DNA of 10,373 nucleotides from Fimousia sp036311565 (GCA_036311565.1 JAXJPR010000032.1:1-10373), one strand, 5' to 3'. Positions 1 to 7,198 are shown, counted from the first letter of the stretch. Program-made: numbers and translations. Notes: a model not told the origin generated them from the letters alone.

Positions 1-1
1 A

Positions 2-286
2 GCAAAAGCAATTCCAGAAATCAGTTTTGGACGTCTGGCGGAAATTCATGCTGCAACGGATGTTCCATTAGTGCTTCATGGTGGATCAGGATCAGGGGAT
101 GAAAACTTAAACAAATGTGCAAAAGAAGGAATTTCTAAAGTTAACATTTATACAGATTTATACCTGGCAGCAATGGCATCTGCAAAAGAAAGCGGAGCCA
201 AAGATTATTTGTCTTTAAGAGCTGCGATAAAAGCAGGAATGCAGGAATGTTTAAAACACTACTATTCTGTATTTGAAACAAAATAA
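2..286 (+). CDS. fba: Class II fructose-bisphosphate aldolase, C-terminal part (5' end outside window)
   Basis: This is the last 94 residues of a zinc-dependent class II aldolase, which cleaves or forms fructose-1,6-bisphosphate in glycolysis and gluconeogenesis. The reading frame is open from base 2, so the gene begins upstream of the window. The fragment carries the family motif LVLHGGSG, where the His is a metal ligand and the Gly-rich turn binds phosphate. It also carries KVNIYTDL, matching the NxxTD substrate-binding signature. The tail ending in HYYSVF is typical for the family. The gene ends with TAA and is followed by a strong hairpin. A related tagatose- or ketose-bisphosphate aldolase (GatY/KbaY type) cannot be excluded from the C-terminal part alone. 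The family call is secure; the exact substrate is inferred. Confidence 0.9.
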   Translation, partial: AKAIPEISFGRLAEIHAATDVPLVLHGGSGSGDENLNKCAKEGISKVNIYTDLYLAAMASAKESGAKDYLSLRAAIKAGMQECLKHYYSVFETK

Positions 287-312
287 AAGATTATATGATG
301 AGTATAATAAAA

Positions 313-352
313 AAATCCTCTTCTATGTGAATAAATACAAAGAAGAGGATTT
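313..352. terminator. Bidirectional intrinsic terminator between the aldolase and the PqqD-like gene
   Basis: A perfect 12-bp stem (313-324 paired with 341-352; left arm AAATCCTCTTCT) encloses a 16-nt loop. An A-run lies on the left and a T-rich stretch on the right, so it can stop transcription from both sides. It sits between two convergent genes, 26 bases after the aldolase stop and about 5 bases after the PqqD-like stop. Confidence 0.85.
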
Positions 353-356
353 GTTG

Positions 357-722
357 TTATTTTTCTGGTTTATTTATAAAGTTGATAAAGTGATAACTTT
401 CCATAATCTGAAAATACTTTACAATACGCGGATATAAAGGTTCGGCTGCTTCCCCAAAACGTTCTTTTTGCATTGCTGCCAGTTCCATGACGGTTTTTTG
501 ACCATCAATGAGTGGCCACAAATGACTCCCCTGTACGTCCAGATGAACCTTTGTAAAACGAGGTTTGTTAAATATTTTCTGGGCAATTTTATTAAATAAA
601 CCTGTATTTTCGACTTCTAAAACAATACGTCCTTTGAAGTCTTCGTGCCAGCCTAATTCGCCAGCTTTTTGTGGTATTAAATCCAAATAATTAATCTGTT
701 CTGCTTGTTTCTTTTTTTTCAT
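357..722 (-). CDS. PqqD-family (RRE-like) small protein
   Basis: This 121-residue protein has the PqqD/RRE winged-helix pattern in its second half: GSHLW (65-69), then IDG (72-74), TVMEL (77-81), FGE (89-91), and a last helix with R99 and F104 ending in HFINF. Residues 31-62 look like the preceding beta strands. PqqD-like domains usually bind a peptide substrate and present it to a modifying enzyme such as a radical SAM protein. No such enzyme is visible here. The gene starts 4 bases after the stop of the OPT transporter gene and has only a weak ribosome site of its own, so translational coupling is likely. A role linked to the peptides moved by that transporter is inference. The family call is good; the function is unknown. 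Confidence 0.75.
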   Translation of the reverse strand: MKKKKQAEQINYLDLIPQKAGELGWHEDFKGRIVLEVENTGLFNKIAQKIFNKPRFTKVHLDVQGSHLWPLIDGQKTVMELAAMQKERFGEAAEPLYPRIVKYFQIMESYHFINFINKPEK

Positions 723-726
723 GAGT

Positions 727-2622
727 CTATTGTTTCTTATTCCATAATGAGAATTTTAATAAACTTAAAATCATAGCAGCCATCAGTACAACACCACCGA
801 TGTTGCCAAAGTTTACAGAACCAGAAAGATCCATATTCACACCTGCAACTGCAAGAATTGCAAGGACAATACCTACAAGACCTTCACCAGCAATCATACC
901 AGCACAGTATAAAGTACCGTTTGTTGTCTGTTGTTCTTTTACTTTTTGATCTACTTTCTTACGTGCATCCATGAACATGCGGACAACACCGCCGATCATA
1001 ATGGTTGCATTTAAGTAGATTGGCAGATATAAACCAATTGCAAATGGCATTACAGGAACTTGTAAGATTTCCAGTCCAATTGCAAGGAATACACCGATGA
1101 ATACTAATGTCCAAGGAAGTTGTCCTCCCATGATACCTTCTACGATCATTTTCATTAAAGTTGCCTGAGGTGCTGGAACTTCAGCGCCACCGTAACCCCA
1201 TGCAGCATTCAGAAGATATAAAACTCCTCCAATTGCAAATGCAGCTACGACAACACCGATTAATTCAGCAATCTGCTGTTTTTTAGGTGTAGCACCAAGA
1301 AGGTAACCAGTTTTTAAATCCTGAGAAGTATCCCCTGCGATAGCAGCGATAATACAGATAACAGAACCAATTGCAATCGCACCTGTCATACCAGTGATTC
1401 CTGTATCACCAGTAGATTTAATTGCAAATGTGGCAATTAACAATGTAGCAATTGCCATACCAGAAACTGGGTTGTTGGAACTTCCGATTAAACCTACCAT
1501 ACGAGAAGATACAGTAGCAAAGAAGAAACCAAATACTACAATTAAAAGTGCGCCAAGTGGATTTACTGGGATTGCTGGCACAAGCCAGATAATAACTACC
1601 ATGATCAAAATTCCAAGAAGAATCAGGTTCATAGGTAAATCCTGAGCAGTACGGGCAGTACTTGTATTTTTTCCATCTTTCATACTCTTCATAGAATCGC
1701 GGAAAGTTGTAATGATCAGAGGTAAAGATTTAATAAGAGAAATAATACCTCCGGTAGCAATGGCACCAGCACCGATGTATTTTACGTATGTACTCCAGAT
1801 AGCAGCAGCGCCTCCTTCTGCAAAAAGCTGTGCAATTGTGACACCTTCTGCAGCTGGATACATAGAGATGTCTGGTCCAAATAAGCAGATCAATGGAATA
1901 ATTACCATCCATCCAACAAGAGAACCAACGAACATATAAGAAGCAATCTGTGGTCCTACAATATAGCCAACACCGAGAAGTGCAGGATATACTTCCATAC
2001 CGATTTCACCTTTGAAAGATTTAAAGGCTGCACATACATCTGCTGGAATAACTTTGATACCATCAACTAAGAATTTGAATGCAGCAGCGAATCCCATACC
2101 AGAGAATACGGTAGATGCATTAGATCCCCCTTCTTCTCCTGCCAGAAGAACTTCTGCACATGCAGTACCTTCTGGGTAAAGTAAAGTAGCGTGTTCCTTT
2201 ACGATTAATGCGTTACGCAAAGGTACCATAAATAATATTCCAAGGATACCTCCGCAAAGTGCGATTAAAGTAATTTCCACAAGATCAGGCATTTCACATA
2301 AACCTTCTTCTGCCCATAAGAACAATGCTGGCATGGTAAAGATAGCACCAGCTGCCAAAGATTCACCGGCAGAACCGATGGTCTGTACAATATTACTTTC
2401 CAAAATAGAGTTTTTCTTCATGATTACACGGATTACACCCATAGAAATAACTGCTGCTGGAATAGAAGCAGAAACAGTCATACCGACACGTAATCCAAGG
2501 TAAGCATTTGCTGCACCAAAAATAACCGCAAGAAGAATACCCATTATAATAGATGTGATTGTAAATTCCGGAGTAACTTTATCGGCCGGAATATACGGTT
2601 TGAACTCTTTGTTATCGTTCAT
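727..2622 (-). CDS. OPT-family oligopeptide transporter
   Basis: This 631-residue polytopic membrane protein is full length for prokaryotic OPT transporters, which carry small peptides or metal-chelate complexes across the membrane, probably with protons. Family signatures include NAYLGLRVGMTVSASIP (39-55), NIVQTIGSAGESLA (77-90), LYPEGTACAEVL (148-159), the later AGDTSQDLKTGYLLGA block, and GLEILQVPVMPFAIGLYLPI near the C-terminus. The rest is mostly hydrophobic helices with a short cytoplasmic N-terminus. The ATG is preceded by AAGGAAGAGGAAAT, a strong ribosome site that fixes the start. The gene ends in TAG, 4 bases before the PqqD-like start, so the two form an operon. The substrate cannot be read from sequence. 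Confidence 0.93.
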   Translation of the reverse strand: MNDNKEFKPYIPADKVTPEFTITSIIMGILLAVIFGAANAYLGLRVGMTVSASIPAAVISMGVIRVIMKKNSILESNIVQTIGSAGESLAAGAIFTMPALFLWAEEGLCEMPDLVEITLIALCGGILGILFMVPLRNALIVKEHATLLYPEGTACAEVLLAGEEGGSNASTVFSGMGFAAAFKFLVDGIKVIPADVCAAFKSFKGEIGMEVYPALLGVGYIVGPQIASYMFVGSLVGWMVIIPLICLFGPDISMYPAAEGVTIAQLFAEGGAAAIWSTYVKYIGAGAIATGGIISLIKSLPLIITTFRDSMKSMKDGKNTSTARTAQDLPMNLILLGILIMVVIIWLVPAIPVNPLGALLIVVFGFFFATVSSRMVGLIGSSNNPVSGMAIATLLIATFAIKSTGDTGITGMTGAIAIGSVICIIAAIAGDTSQDLKTGYLLGATPKKQQIAELIGVVVAAFAIGGVLYLLNAAWGYGGAEVPAPQATLMKMIVEGIMGGQLPWTLVFIGVFLAIGLEILQVPVMPFAIGLYLPIYLNATIMIGGVVRMFMDARKKVDQKVKEQQTTNGTLYCAGMIAGEGLVGIVLAILAVAGVNMDLSGSVNFGNIGGVVLMAAMILSLLKFSLWNKKQ

Positions 2623-2699
2623 ATTTCCTCTTCCTTTCGTGTTGCTTTATACATAGTCTACCAATATATAATAAATAATCAGTGTAATATGTTGGCATC

Positions 2700-2728
2700 A
2701 ATATATAATGCATTTCAATTTTATACAA
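2700..2728 (-). promoter_or_regulatory. Candidate sigma-A promoter of the OPT operon
   Basis: On the minus strand, TTGTAT (2723-2728) is followed 17 bases later by TATATT (2700-2705), about 80 bases upstream of the OPT start. The spacing is ideal, but this stretch is so AT-rich that alternative -10 boxes exist (for example around 2665-2675). Confidence 0.4.
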
Positions 2729-2796
2729 ATCTGAACGCTCTTATTAAACTTCAGTCCTTTTTTTCTGTGCTTCACTAAAATGACAAAAGGCAAAAC

Positions 2797-2908
2797 TTAA
2801 TTGTCTGAGGAATTTTCAATTTCCATAGAACTGTAATAAGGCAAATGGGAGAAGGCATCCGCCAAATATTCTAAGGTATAAAAAATAAAAAGTGTCTTCT
2901 TCCTTCAT
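2797..2908 (-). other. Short minus-strand ORF split over two frames; possible small-gene remnant
   Basis: An ATG at 2908 opens a 30-codon frame (MKEEDTFYFLYLRIF...) ending at 2816. The neighbouring frame reads YTLEYLADAFSHLPYYSS and onward to a TAA at 2797, with a more protein-like, polar composition. A one-base change in the T-rich stretch near 2880-2890 would join the MKEEDTFY start to this better tail. No Shine-Dalgarno sequence precedes the ATG. I do not recognise the product, and chance is a real possibility in such AT-rich DNA. Confidence 0.2.
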
Positions 2909-3195
2909 ACATTAAGTATTAGACCAAAAGCAATATTGATTTGTATATGTTGTTCCAAATTGGCTTAAAGCAAAATAAGCCACAAATCATTATACAATAA
3001 ATGAAATGAATATACAAGAAAAATGATGTAATAAATTGTATGAAATGAATGGAAATTATAGAATCCGAGAGGAGATTTTTAGTAATATTTACAAAATATA
3101 AGAGCTGATATTAAAATAATAACAATAATATTGAGAGAAAAATACTATAAGGAGGAAAAAAGATTTAATAAAAGAATAGATACGATATTATAGAT

Positions 3196-3230
3196 ATAGC
3201 CGGCATGCCTATTATACGAATGCCGGCTAT
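3196..3230 (-). terminator. GC-rich hairpin downstream of purC, probable terminator
   Basis: A perfect 11-bp stem, ATAGCCGGCAT (3196-3206) with ATGCCGGCTAT (3220-3230), has a 13-nt loop. It begins 17 bases after the purC stop. The U-tract is weak on both strands, so termination may be inefficient or assisted. Confidence 0.6.
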
Positions 3231-3247
3231 TTACATGTGTCAGAAAA

Positions 3248-4108
3248 TTATAATTGTTCTCCAGTTAATAATTCATAAGCCTGAAGATATTTATTAATTG
3301 TTTTTTCTACGATATCTTCTGGTAAGGTCCAGTCATTGCCTGGATTTGCTTTTAACCAGTCGCGGGCGAACTGTTTGTCAAAAGATGGCTGTCCCTGTCC
3401 TGGTGTATAGCCTTCGGCTGGCCAGAAACGAGAACTATCAGGTGTAAGCATTTCATCACCGATTACAATATTACCTTCTTCATCTAAACCAAATTCAAAT
3501 TTTGTATCTGCAATAATGATTCCACGGCTAAGAGCATAATCGGCACATTTCTTGTAAAGTGCAATTGTGCAGTCGCGAAGTTTTGCTGCATATTCTTCTC
3601 CTTTTCCAGGAAAATATTTTTCTAAATGAGCAATACTCTGTTCATAAGAGATATTTTCATCGTGGTCACCAATTTCTGCTTTTGTTGATGGTGTATAAAT
3701 TGGTTCAGGGAGTTTATCAGATTCTTTTAATCCTTCTGGAAGTTTGATTCCACAAACGGTTCCATCTTTCTGATAGCTTGCCCAGCCGCTGCCGGTAATA
3801 TAACCACGTACGATGCATTCGATTGGAAGCATTTCAAGCTTACGACACATCATACTGTTACCATCAAACTGTGGCTGCTGGAAAAATTCAGGCATGTCTT
3901 TTACATCTGTAGAGATCATATGATTAGGAAGAATATCCTGTGTCAAATCAAACCAGAATTTTGACATCTGAGTTAATACAGTTCCCTTTTTGGTTACATT
4001 ATTTTTTAAAATCACATCAAAACAACTAATACGGTCAGTTGCGACCATGATTAAGCTGTCGCCGTTATCGTAAATTTCGCGGACTTTTCCTTCTTTGATT
4101 GGTTTCAT
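3248..4108 (-). CDS. purC: Phosphoribosylaminoimidazole-succinocarboxamide synthase (SAICAR synthetase)
   Basis: This enzyme joins CAIR and aspartate using ATP, forming SAICAR in de novo purine synthesis in the cytoplasm. The 286-residue product is complete. It opens with GKVREIYDNGDSLIMVATDR (residues 7-26, ATP-binding region) and has SCFDVIL next. ECIVRGYITGSGWASY (97-112) is the classical PurC signature. IADTKFEFG (199-207) and GDEMLTPDSSRFW (217-229) form the metal and substrate site. The start is set by AAGGAAGG about 8 bases upstream. No other pur gene is in the window, so purC is not in a visible purine operon here. It lies downstream of cutC on the same strand with a 75-base gap that contains a possible -10 box. 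I see no purine riboswitch in that gap. Confidence 0.97.
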   Translation of the reverse strand: MKPIKEGKVREIYDNGDSLIMVATDRISCFDVILKNNVTKKGTVLTQMSKFWFDLTQDILPNHMISTDVKDMPEFFQQPQFDGNSMMCRKLEMLPIECIVRGYITGSGWASYQKDGTVCGIKLPEGLKESDKLPEPIYTPSTKAEIGDHDENISYEQSIAHLEKYFPGKGEEYAAKLRDCTIALYKKCADYALSRGIIIADTKFEFGLDEEGNIVIGDEMLTPDSSRFWPAEGYTPGQGQPSFDKQFARDWLKANPGNDWTLPEDIVEKTINKYLQAYELLTGEQL

Positions 4109-4143
4109 TCATATTACCTTCCTTTGTAAAATTTGAGTTAAAA

Positions 4144-4149
4144 AGTATA
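4144..4149 (-). promoter_or_regulatory. Possible -10 box of purC
   Basis: On the minus strand TATACT lies about 40 bases before the purC ATG. No good -35 is found at 16-18 bases. A small inverted repeat (TATCT-AAT-AGATA, 4151-4163) lies just upstream in the transcription direction and could be an operator or chance. Confidence 0.3.
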
Positions 4150-4183
4150 CTATCTAATAGATAAACAGATTTTAAAAAAAAAA

Positions 4184-4936
4184 TCAATATTCATTTGCTT
4201 TTTTTATAAAATTATTAATATCTTCTGCATCAATCATTTTGTATTGATCTTCTGGAAGCGGCATGTTTCCATGAAAATGAATCGATGGATTGGCAGTAAG
4301 GCTGTAATCATGAACGATTCGATGCATAGAAGCATGGAGATAAGGAGTTTTAAAAATATCACGGCATTCTGCCGCATTATGTGGACGGATACCGCTTCCT
4401 GGGAGAATTTCAATGCGCCCGGCTGCATGTTCGACCATAGCCTGAATCGTCTCTGCACCTTCGAAAGCAGTTGGTTTCTGGCCACTTGTAAGAACTCTGG
4501 TCACTCCAAGAGAGATCAGTTCGTCAAGAGCTGTCATAACATCTGGAACTACATCTATCGCACGATGAAAGACCGATTCTTTTTTCCCAATAACTTCCAA
4601 CATTTTTTTGCAGCGGTTTTTGTCAATGGTGCCGTTTGGATGAAGAAAACCAAAGACAATTCCATCTGCTCCGTGTTCTAAAAGAAGACGGGCATCCGTA
4701 AGCATTACTTTAAACTAAAGGTCCGTGTAGCAAAAACCACCTTCACGGGGACGGACCATACACATAACTTTTAAATCGGGAATCGATTGTTTTAATACAA
4801 TTAGTTCACCAAGAGAAGGGGTCAGTCCCCCATGAAATAAATCAGAATTTAATTCCACACGTTTGGCACCACCATTCCATGCTGCAATGCCATCCTGGGC
4901 AGATCCACAGCAAATTTCTAAAAATACATGATTCAT
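4184..4936 (-). pseudogene. cutC: CutC-family protein interrupted by an in-frame TAG codon
   Basis: CutC proteins are TIM-barrel proteins of about 240-250 residues, historically linked to copper homeostasis; their biochemical role is uncertain. The frame spans 250 codons from an ATG at 4936 with AAAGGAAA just upstream. Family blocks are all present: LEICCGSAQDGIAAWNGGAK, VELNSDLFHGGLTPSLGE, MVRPREGGFCYTD, GADGIVFGFL, VFHRAIDV, VLTSGQ, and ILPGSGI. Codon 74 (4715-4717) is TAG, directly after FCYTDL; the frame then continues without a shift as FKVMLTDARLL. Relatives usually have a Glu here (pattern CYSD.EF), so one G-to-T change from GAG explains it. Without readthrough the product is a 73-residue stub. 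An internal ATG at 4705 could start the rest, but it lacks a clear ribosome site. A sequencing error is the main alternative. Confidence 0.88.
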
Positions 4937-4973
4937 AAGGTTTCCTTTCTTTACAGTTAATAAAGCTATGTTC

Positions 4974-5001
4974 ATCATACAAGAAAAATATCTGTATGCA
5001 A
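4974..5001 (-). promoter_or_regulatory. Candidate promoter of cutC
   Basis: On the minus strand TTGCAT (4996-5001) is followed after 16 bases by TATGAT (4974-4979), about 38 bases upstream of the cutC ATG. It would be divergent from the SDR gene promoter. Confidence 0.5.
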
Positions 5002-5076
5002 AGAATAAATAAAAAGAATTAATAAGATGAATATGAGAATAACCAGATTTTTATATAAAATCAAAGAGAAAATTGA

Positions 5077-5082
5077 TATAAT
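5077..5082 (+). promoter_or_regulatory. Candidate -10 box of the SDR gene
   Basis: A consensus TATAAT lies about 50 bases before the SDR start codon. No good -35 is visible at standard spacing; the upstream sequence is only A/T-rich. It shares the 195-base divergent intergenic region with the cutC promoter. Confidence 0.4.
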
Positions 5083-5131
5083 ATATGTAATTGTAAAGAG
5101 GGGATATAAAAAGAAGGAAAGGAGATTGTTT

Positions 5132-6004
5132 ATGAAGAAAATTGTGATTACCGGAGGTTCGGGATTTGTTGGTACGCGTTTTAAAAAAATGTGGGAACAC
5201 AAATATGAAATCATTGCATTAGGTTCAAAGGATCTGGATGTAACAGATAAAGTAGCCATTGACGCATTTATGGATGACGAAAAACCAGATTATGTCATTC
5301 ATGCAGCAGGCATTCCAAGCCAGCAGTTTTGTACGGAACATCCAGACAAAGCACATGCGGTTAATGTTGATGGGGCACTTTATATGGCAGAGGCATGTAA
5401 ACGTGTTGGGGCAAAGATGGTATTTACCTCTACGGAACAGTTATTTAATGGTTCTGATGAACCAGGTCCATATACGGAAGAAAGTACACCATGTCCAGAT
5501 ACCGTTTATGGTCAGAATAAATTAGAAGTAGAAGAAAAGTTGCCATCCATTTTAAGCGAGTATTGGATTGTTCGTTTTACATGGTTATTTGGTCTTCCAG
5601 AAAAGGATTGTGCGGCTGGGACAAATATCTTATGGGATACTATTCAGTCATTGATGAAAAATCAGACCATCAAAACATCGGAATATGAATTTAGAGGAAT
5701 GACGGATGTTGATGAAATTTGTGTAAATCTGGAAAAGTTACTTTCTTTTCCATATGGAACTTACCATATGGGTTCAGTCAACAATGATAGCAGATATGAA
5801 ATTGTAAGATATATTCTGGAAAAACTGGGAATTAGCGAAGACAGGATCAAAGAATTACTGGTTGCAGATAATTCTAAGTTTAATGAAGGACATATTCGCG
5901 AATTACGACTGGATAATACGAAGGCAAAGAATGCGGGTATGGAATTTTTGCCAACAAAAGAAGGAATTGACCGGTGTCTGAAAAGATTTTCTGTGATAAA
6001 TTAG
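5132..6004 (+). CDS. RmlD-like extended SDR, NAD(P)-dependent sugar-nucleotide reductase/epimerase family
   Basis: This 290-residue soluble protein starts with a Rossmann fold, MKKIVITGGSGFVG, giving the GxxGxxG nucleotide-binding loop at G8, G11 and G14. The catalytic set is S100/T101 in VFTSTEQLF and Y126-x3-K130 in YGQNK. The HAAG block (57-60) is typical for extended SDRs. The C-terminal half fits the RmlD substrate-binding domain. Relatives include dTDP-4-dehydrorhamnose reductase, but no rml genes or other sugar-nucleotide genes are nearby, so the substrate is unknown. The start is chosen because AAGGAAAGGAGA lies 8 bases upstream and the Rossmann motif begins right after it; the frame is open further upstream without homology. 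The gene is monocistronic between a divergent cutC and a shared terminator. Confidence 0.88.
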   Translation: MKKIVITGGSGFVGTRFKKMWEHKYEIIALGSKDLDVTDKVAIDAFMDDEKPDYVIHAAGIPSQQFCTEHPDKAHAVNVDGALYMAEACKRVGAKMVFTSTEQLFNGSDEPGPYTEESTPCPDTVYGQNKLEVEEKLPSILSEYWIVRFTWLFGLPEKDCAAGTNILWDTIQSLMKNQTIKTSEYEFRGMTDVDEICVNLEKLLSFPYGTYHMGSVNNDSRYEIVRYILEKLGISEDRIKELLVADNSKFNEGHIRELRLDNTKAKNAGMEFLPTKEGIDRCLKRFSVIN

Positions 6005-6022
6005 CAAAAATCAGAAAAAATA

Positions 6023-6130
6023 ATGAAATATGCGGAACCAGCTGAGAAGACAGAATCATGGTATGTGATTGATGCAGGGTAAAGGAATTCTGGTACTTGA
6101 AATTGGTACCAATAGTGACACGAACAAGAG
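6023..6130 (+). other. Short coding-like remnant after the SDR gene, with a 12-bp palindrome
   Basis: A 19-codon frame (ATG 6023, TAA 6080) reads MKYAEPAEKTESWYVIDAG. It has no good ribosome site. The WYVIDA stretch is reminiscent of the start of ribosomal protein L13, but the similarity is too short to trust. After the stop, another frame continues as GKGILVLEIGTNSDTNKS. A perfect palindrome ATTGGTACCAAT lies at 6102-6113. It may be a decayed gene fragment or untranslated tail. Confidence 0.2.
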
Positions 6131-6154
6131 TCTTAATTAGTTATATTAAATAAG

Positions 6155-6187
6155 AAAAAGGCCAGCGTAGGTACACTGGTCTTTTTT
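6155..6187. terminator. Bidirectional terminator between the SDR gene and degV
   Basis: An 11-bp stem with one G-U pair (AAAAAGGCCAG 6155-6165 with CTGGTCTTTTT 6176-6186) has a 10-nt loop. It has a T-run on the right and an A-run on the left, so it can end transcription of both convergent genes. Confidence 0.85.
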
Positions 6188-6198
6188 GAATCGAATCG

Positions 6199-7038
6199 TT
6201 ATTCATCTTTTGAATCTGCATAGCCAACCATAAGACCGCCTTGTTCTGCATAGTAACTACATAAAGCAGCGCAAGATTCGATTTGTACATCGCTTGTTGG
6301 AAATTCTGCTAAAATCATCTTCTTAAGTGCTTTAGCAGATTCAGGATTCATGCAATGCGCAATGCGGACAGCTTTTCCCCGATAACCTTCTTTTTTCATT
6401 TCATTCAAAATGGTTCTTAACGCCTTCTTTTCGCTGCGACATTTATGCAATGGCATAAGAGTCCCTTCAGAAGCTTTTCCGACAATGCGGATACCAAGAA
6501 TCCCTGCCATTTTTGCAACTGCTGGATGGACCCTGCCATTTCGCGCAAGATTTGTCAGTGACTGTAAGGAAAAGAGCAAATGTGTATGTTTTTGATAAGA
6601 ATGGATGGCGTCTTTTATTTCATCAAAGTTTTTTTCTTCTAAAATTAATTCTCTAAGTTGCTCAATAAGTAATTGCATTTCAGGTCCGGCAGAAAGAGTA
6701 TCTATGATATATACGTTTGCATGTGGATGTTCTTGTTTATAATTTTCTCCAGCATTCATGGCAGCAGAGTAACTTCCAGATAGTTTACTGGTAATCGTGA
6801 CAGCAAAAACACAGTCAGCATCTCCATATGCTTCCATCCATTCATGAGAATTTGGACAGGAAGTACCAGTTTTATTTTTTTCATTTTTTAATTCTTTTAC
6901 CATATTCACCACATCTAATTCTTTGGTGTCTACATATTCCTTTTGACTGGAAATGATTTTTAATGGAACATTACTGTAAGGAATATCTGCTAATTCAAAA
7001 ATATTAGATGCAGAATCGGATACTATTTTAAATTTCAT
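6199..7038 (-). CDS. DegV-family fatty-acid-binding protein (FakB-like)
   Basis: This 279-residue cytoplasmic protein belongs to the DegV/FakB family, which binds a fatty acid; FakB members present it to fatty acid kinase FakA for phosphorylation. It opens with KIVSDSASN, the typical N-terminal strand and turn. GTSCPNSHEW (58-67) matches the TSxPS fatty-acid carboxylate site, with Asn-Ser in place of the common Ser. VTITSKLSGSYSAA (80-93) is the second ligand-binding loop. VYIIDTLSAG and LARNGRV (164-170) are further family marks. The length is normal. A strong AAAGGAGCT ribosome site precedes the ATG. No fakA is nearby. It is transcribed alone from a near-consensus promoter and ends in a shared terminator. 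The family call is firm; the ligand and kinase partner are inferred. Confidence 0.93.
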   Translation of the reverse strand: MKFKIVSDSASNIFELADIPYSNVPLKIISSQKEYVDTKELDVVNMVKELKNEKNKTGTSCPNSHEWMEAYGDADCVFAVTITSKLSGSYSAAMNAGENYKQEHPHANVYIIDTLSAGPEMQLLIEQLRELILEEKNFDEIKDAIHSYQKHTHLLFSLQSLTNLARNGRVHPAVAKMAGILGIRIVGKASEGTLMPLHKCRSEKKALRTILNEMKKEGYRGKAVRIAHCMNPESAKALKKMILAEFPTSDVQIESCAALCSYYAEQGGLMVGYADSKDE

Positions 7039-7086
7039 GGGAGCTCCTTTCGTGTTAAGACCTGATAAATTTCACTAATATATGCC

Positions 7087-7115
7087 ATTCTACTTTATAA
7101 GAAAAACCATGTCAA
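7087..7115 (-). promoter_or_regulatory. Sigma-A promoter of degV
   Basis: On the minus strand a perfect TTGACA (-35, 7110-7115) is followed after 17 bases by TAGAAT (-10, 7087-7092), about 48 bases before the start codon. It is the best promoter in the window. Confidence 0.85.
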
Positions 7116-7167
7116 GTGATGAACGATAACTTATAATATAGTTTTCAAAACCACAAGCAAGTTCCCT

Positions 7168-7198
7168 AAAAAATCCACCCATGGTTCTTATGGGTGGA
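7168..7198 (-). terminator. Terminator at the end of the CPA1 antiporter remnant
   Basis: A perfect 9-bp stem (TCCACCCAT 7174-7182 with ATGGGTGGA 7190-7198) has a 7-nt loop. On the minus strand it is followed by six U (7168-7173). The antiporter remnant's stop codon lies in the loop and stem, which supports 7188 as its original 3' end. A T-run on the plus side suggests some bidirectional action. Confidence 0.85.

Larger units (their letters stand above)
2623..3247. other. 625-base gene-poor stretch between purC and the OPT gene
   Basis: No convincing gene was found in either direction. Contents: the OPT ribosome site and promoter candidate (2626-2728); a two-frame minus-strand ORF (2797-2908); a 7-bp hairpin with arms TGGCTTA 2961-2967 and TAAGCCA 2976-2982; an 11-bp direct repeat ATGAAATGAAT at 3001-3011 and 3040-3050; two plus-strand Shine-Dalgarno-like sequences without a following ORF (GAGAGGAG near 3067-3074 and AAGGAGGA at 3149-3156); and the GC-rich hairpin 3196-3230. 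It may be a long leader, the scar of a lost gene, or a noncoding RNA locus. I cannot choose between these. Confidence 0.5.

Noticed and set aside
1394..1939. Plus-strand ORFs inside the OPT gene
   Set aside because: They are antisense to a clearly conserved transporter, have no ribosome sites, and their products are low-complexity with no family features.
3001..3050. Repeat array or CRISPR-like structure from ATGAAATGAAT copies
   Set aside because: There are only two short copies in very AT-rich DNA, with no further units or regular spacing.
4171..4186. Terminator after cutC based on the long T-run on the minus strand
   Set aside because: No GC-containing stem precedes the run; the adjacent sequence could form only weak A-T pairing.
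4244..4681. 145-codon plus-strand ORF opposite cutC
   Set aside because: It lies fully antisense to strong CutC homology and its translation shows no recognisable motif.
4715..4717. TAG in cutC as pyrrolysine or a recoded amino acid
   Set aside because: No Pyl machinery is in the window, the OPT gene uses TAG as its stop, and CutC is not known to carry such a residue.
6091..6187. T-box riboswitch suggested by GGTACC followed by a terminator
   Set aside because: The conserved T-box context around GGTACC is absent, no tRNA-related gene follows, and the terminator is better explained as the shared end of two convergent genes.
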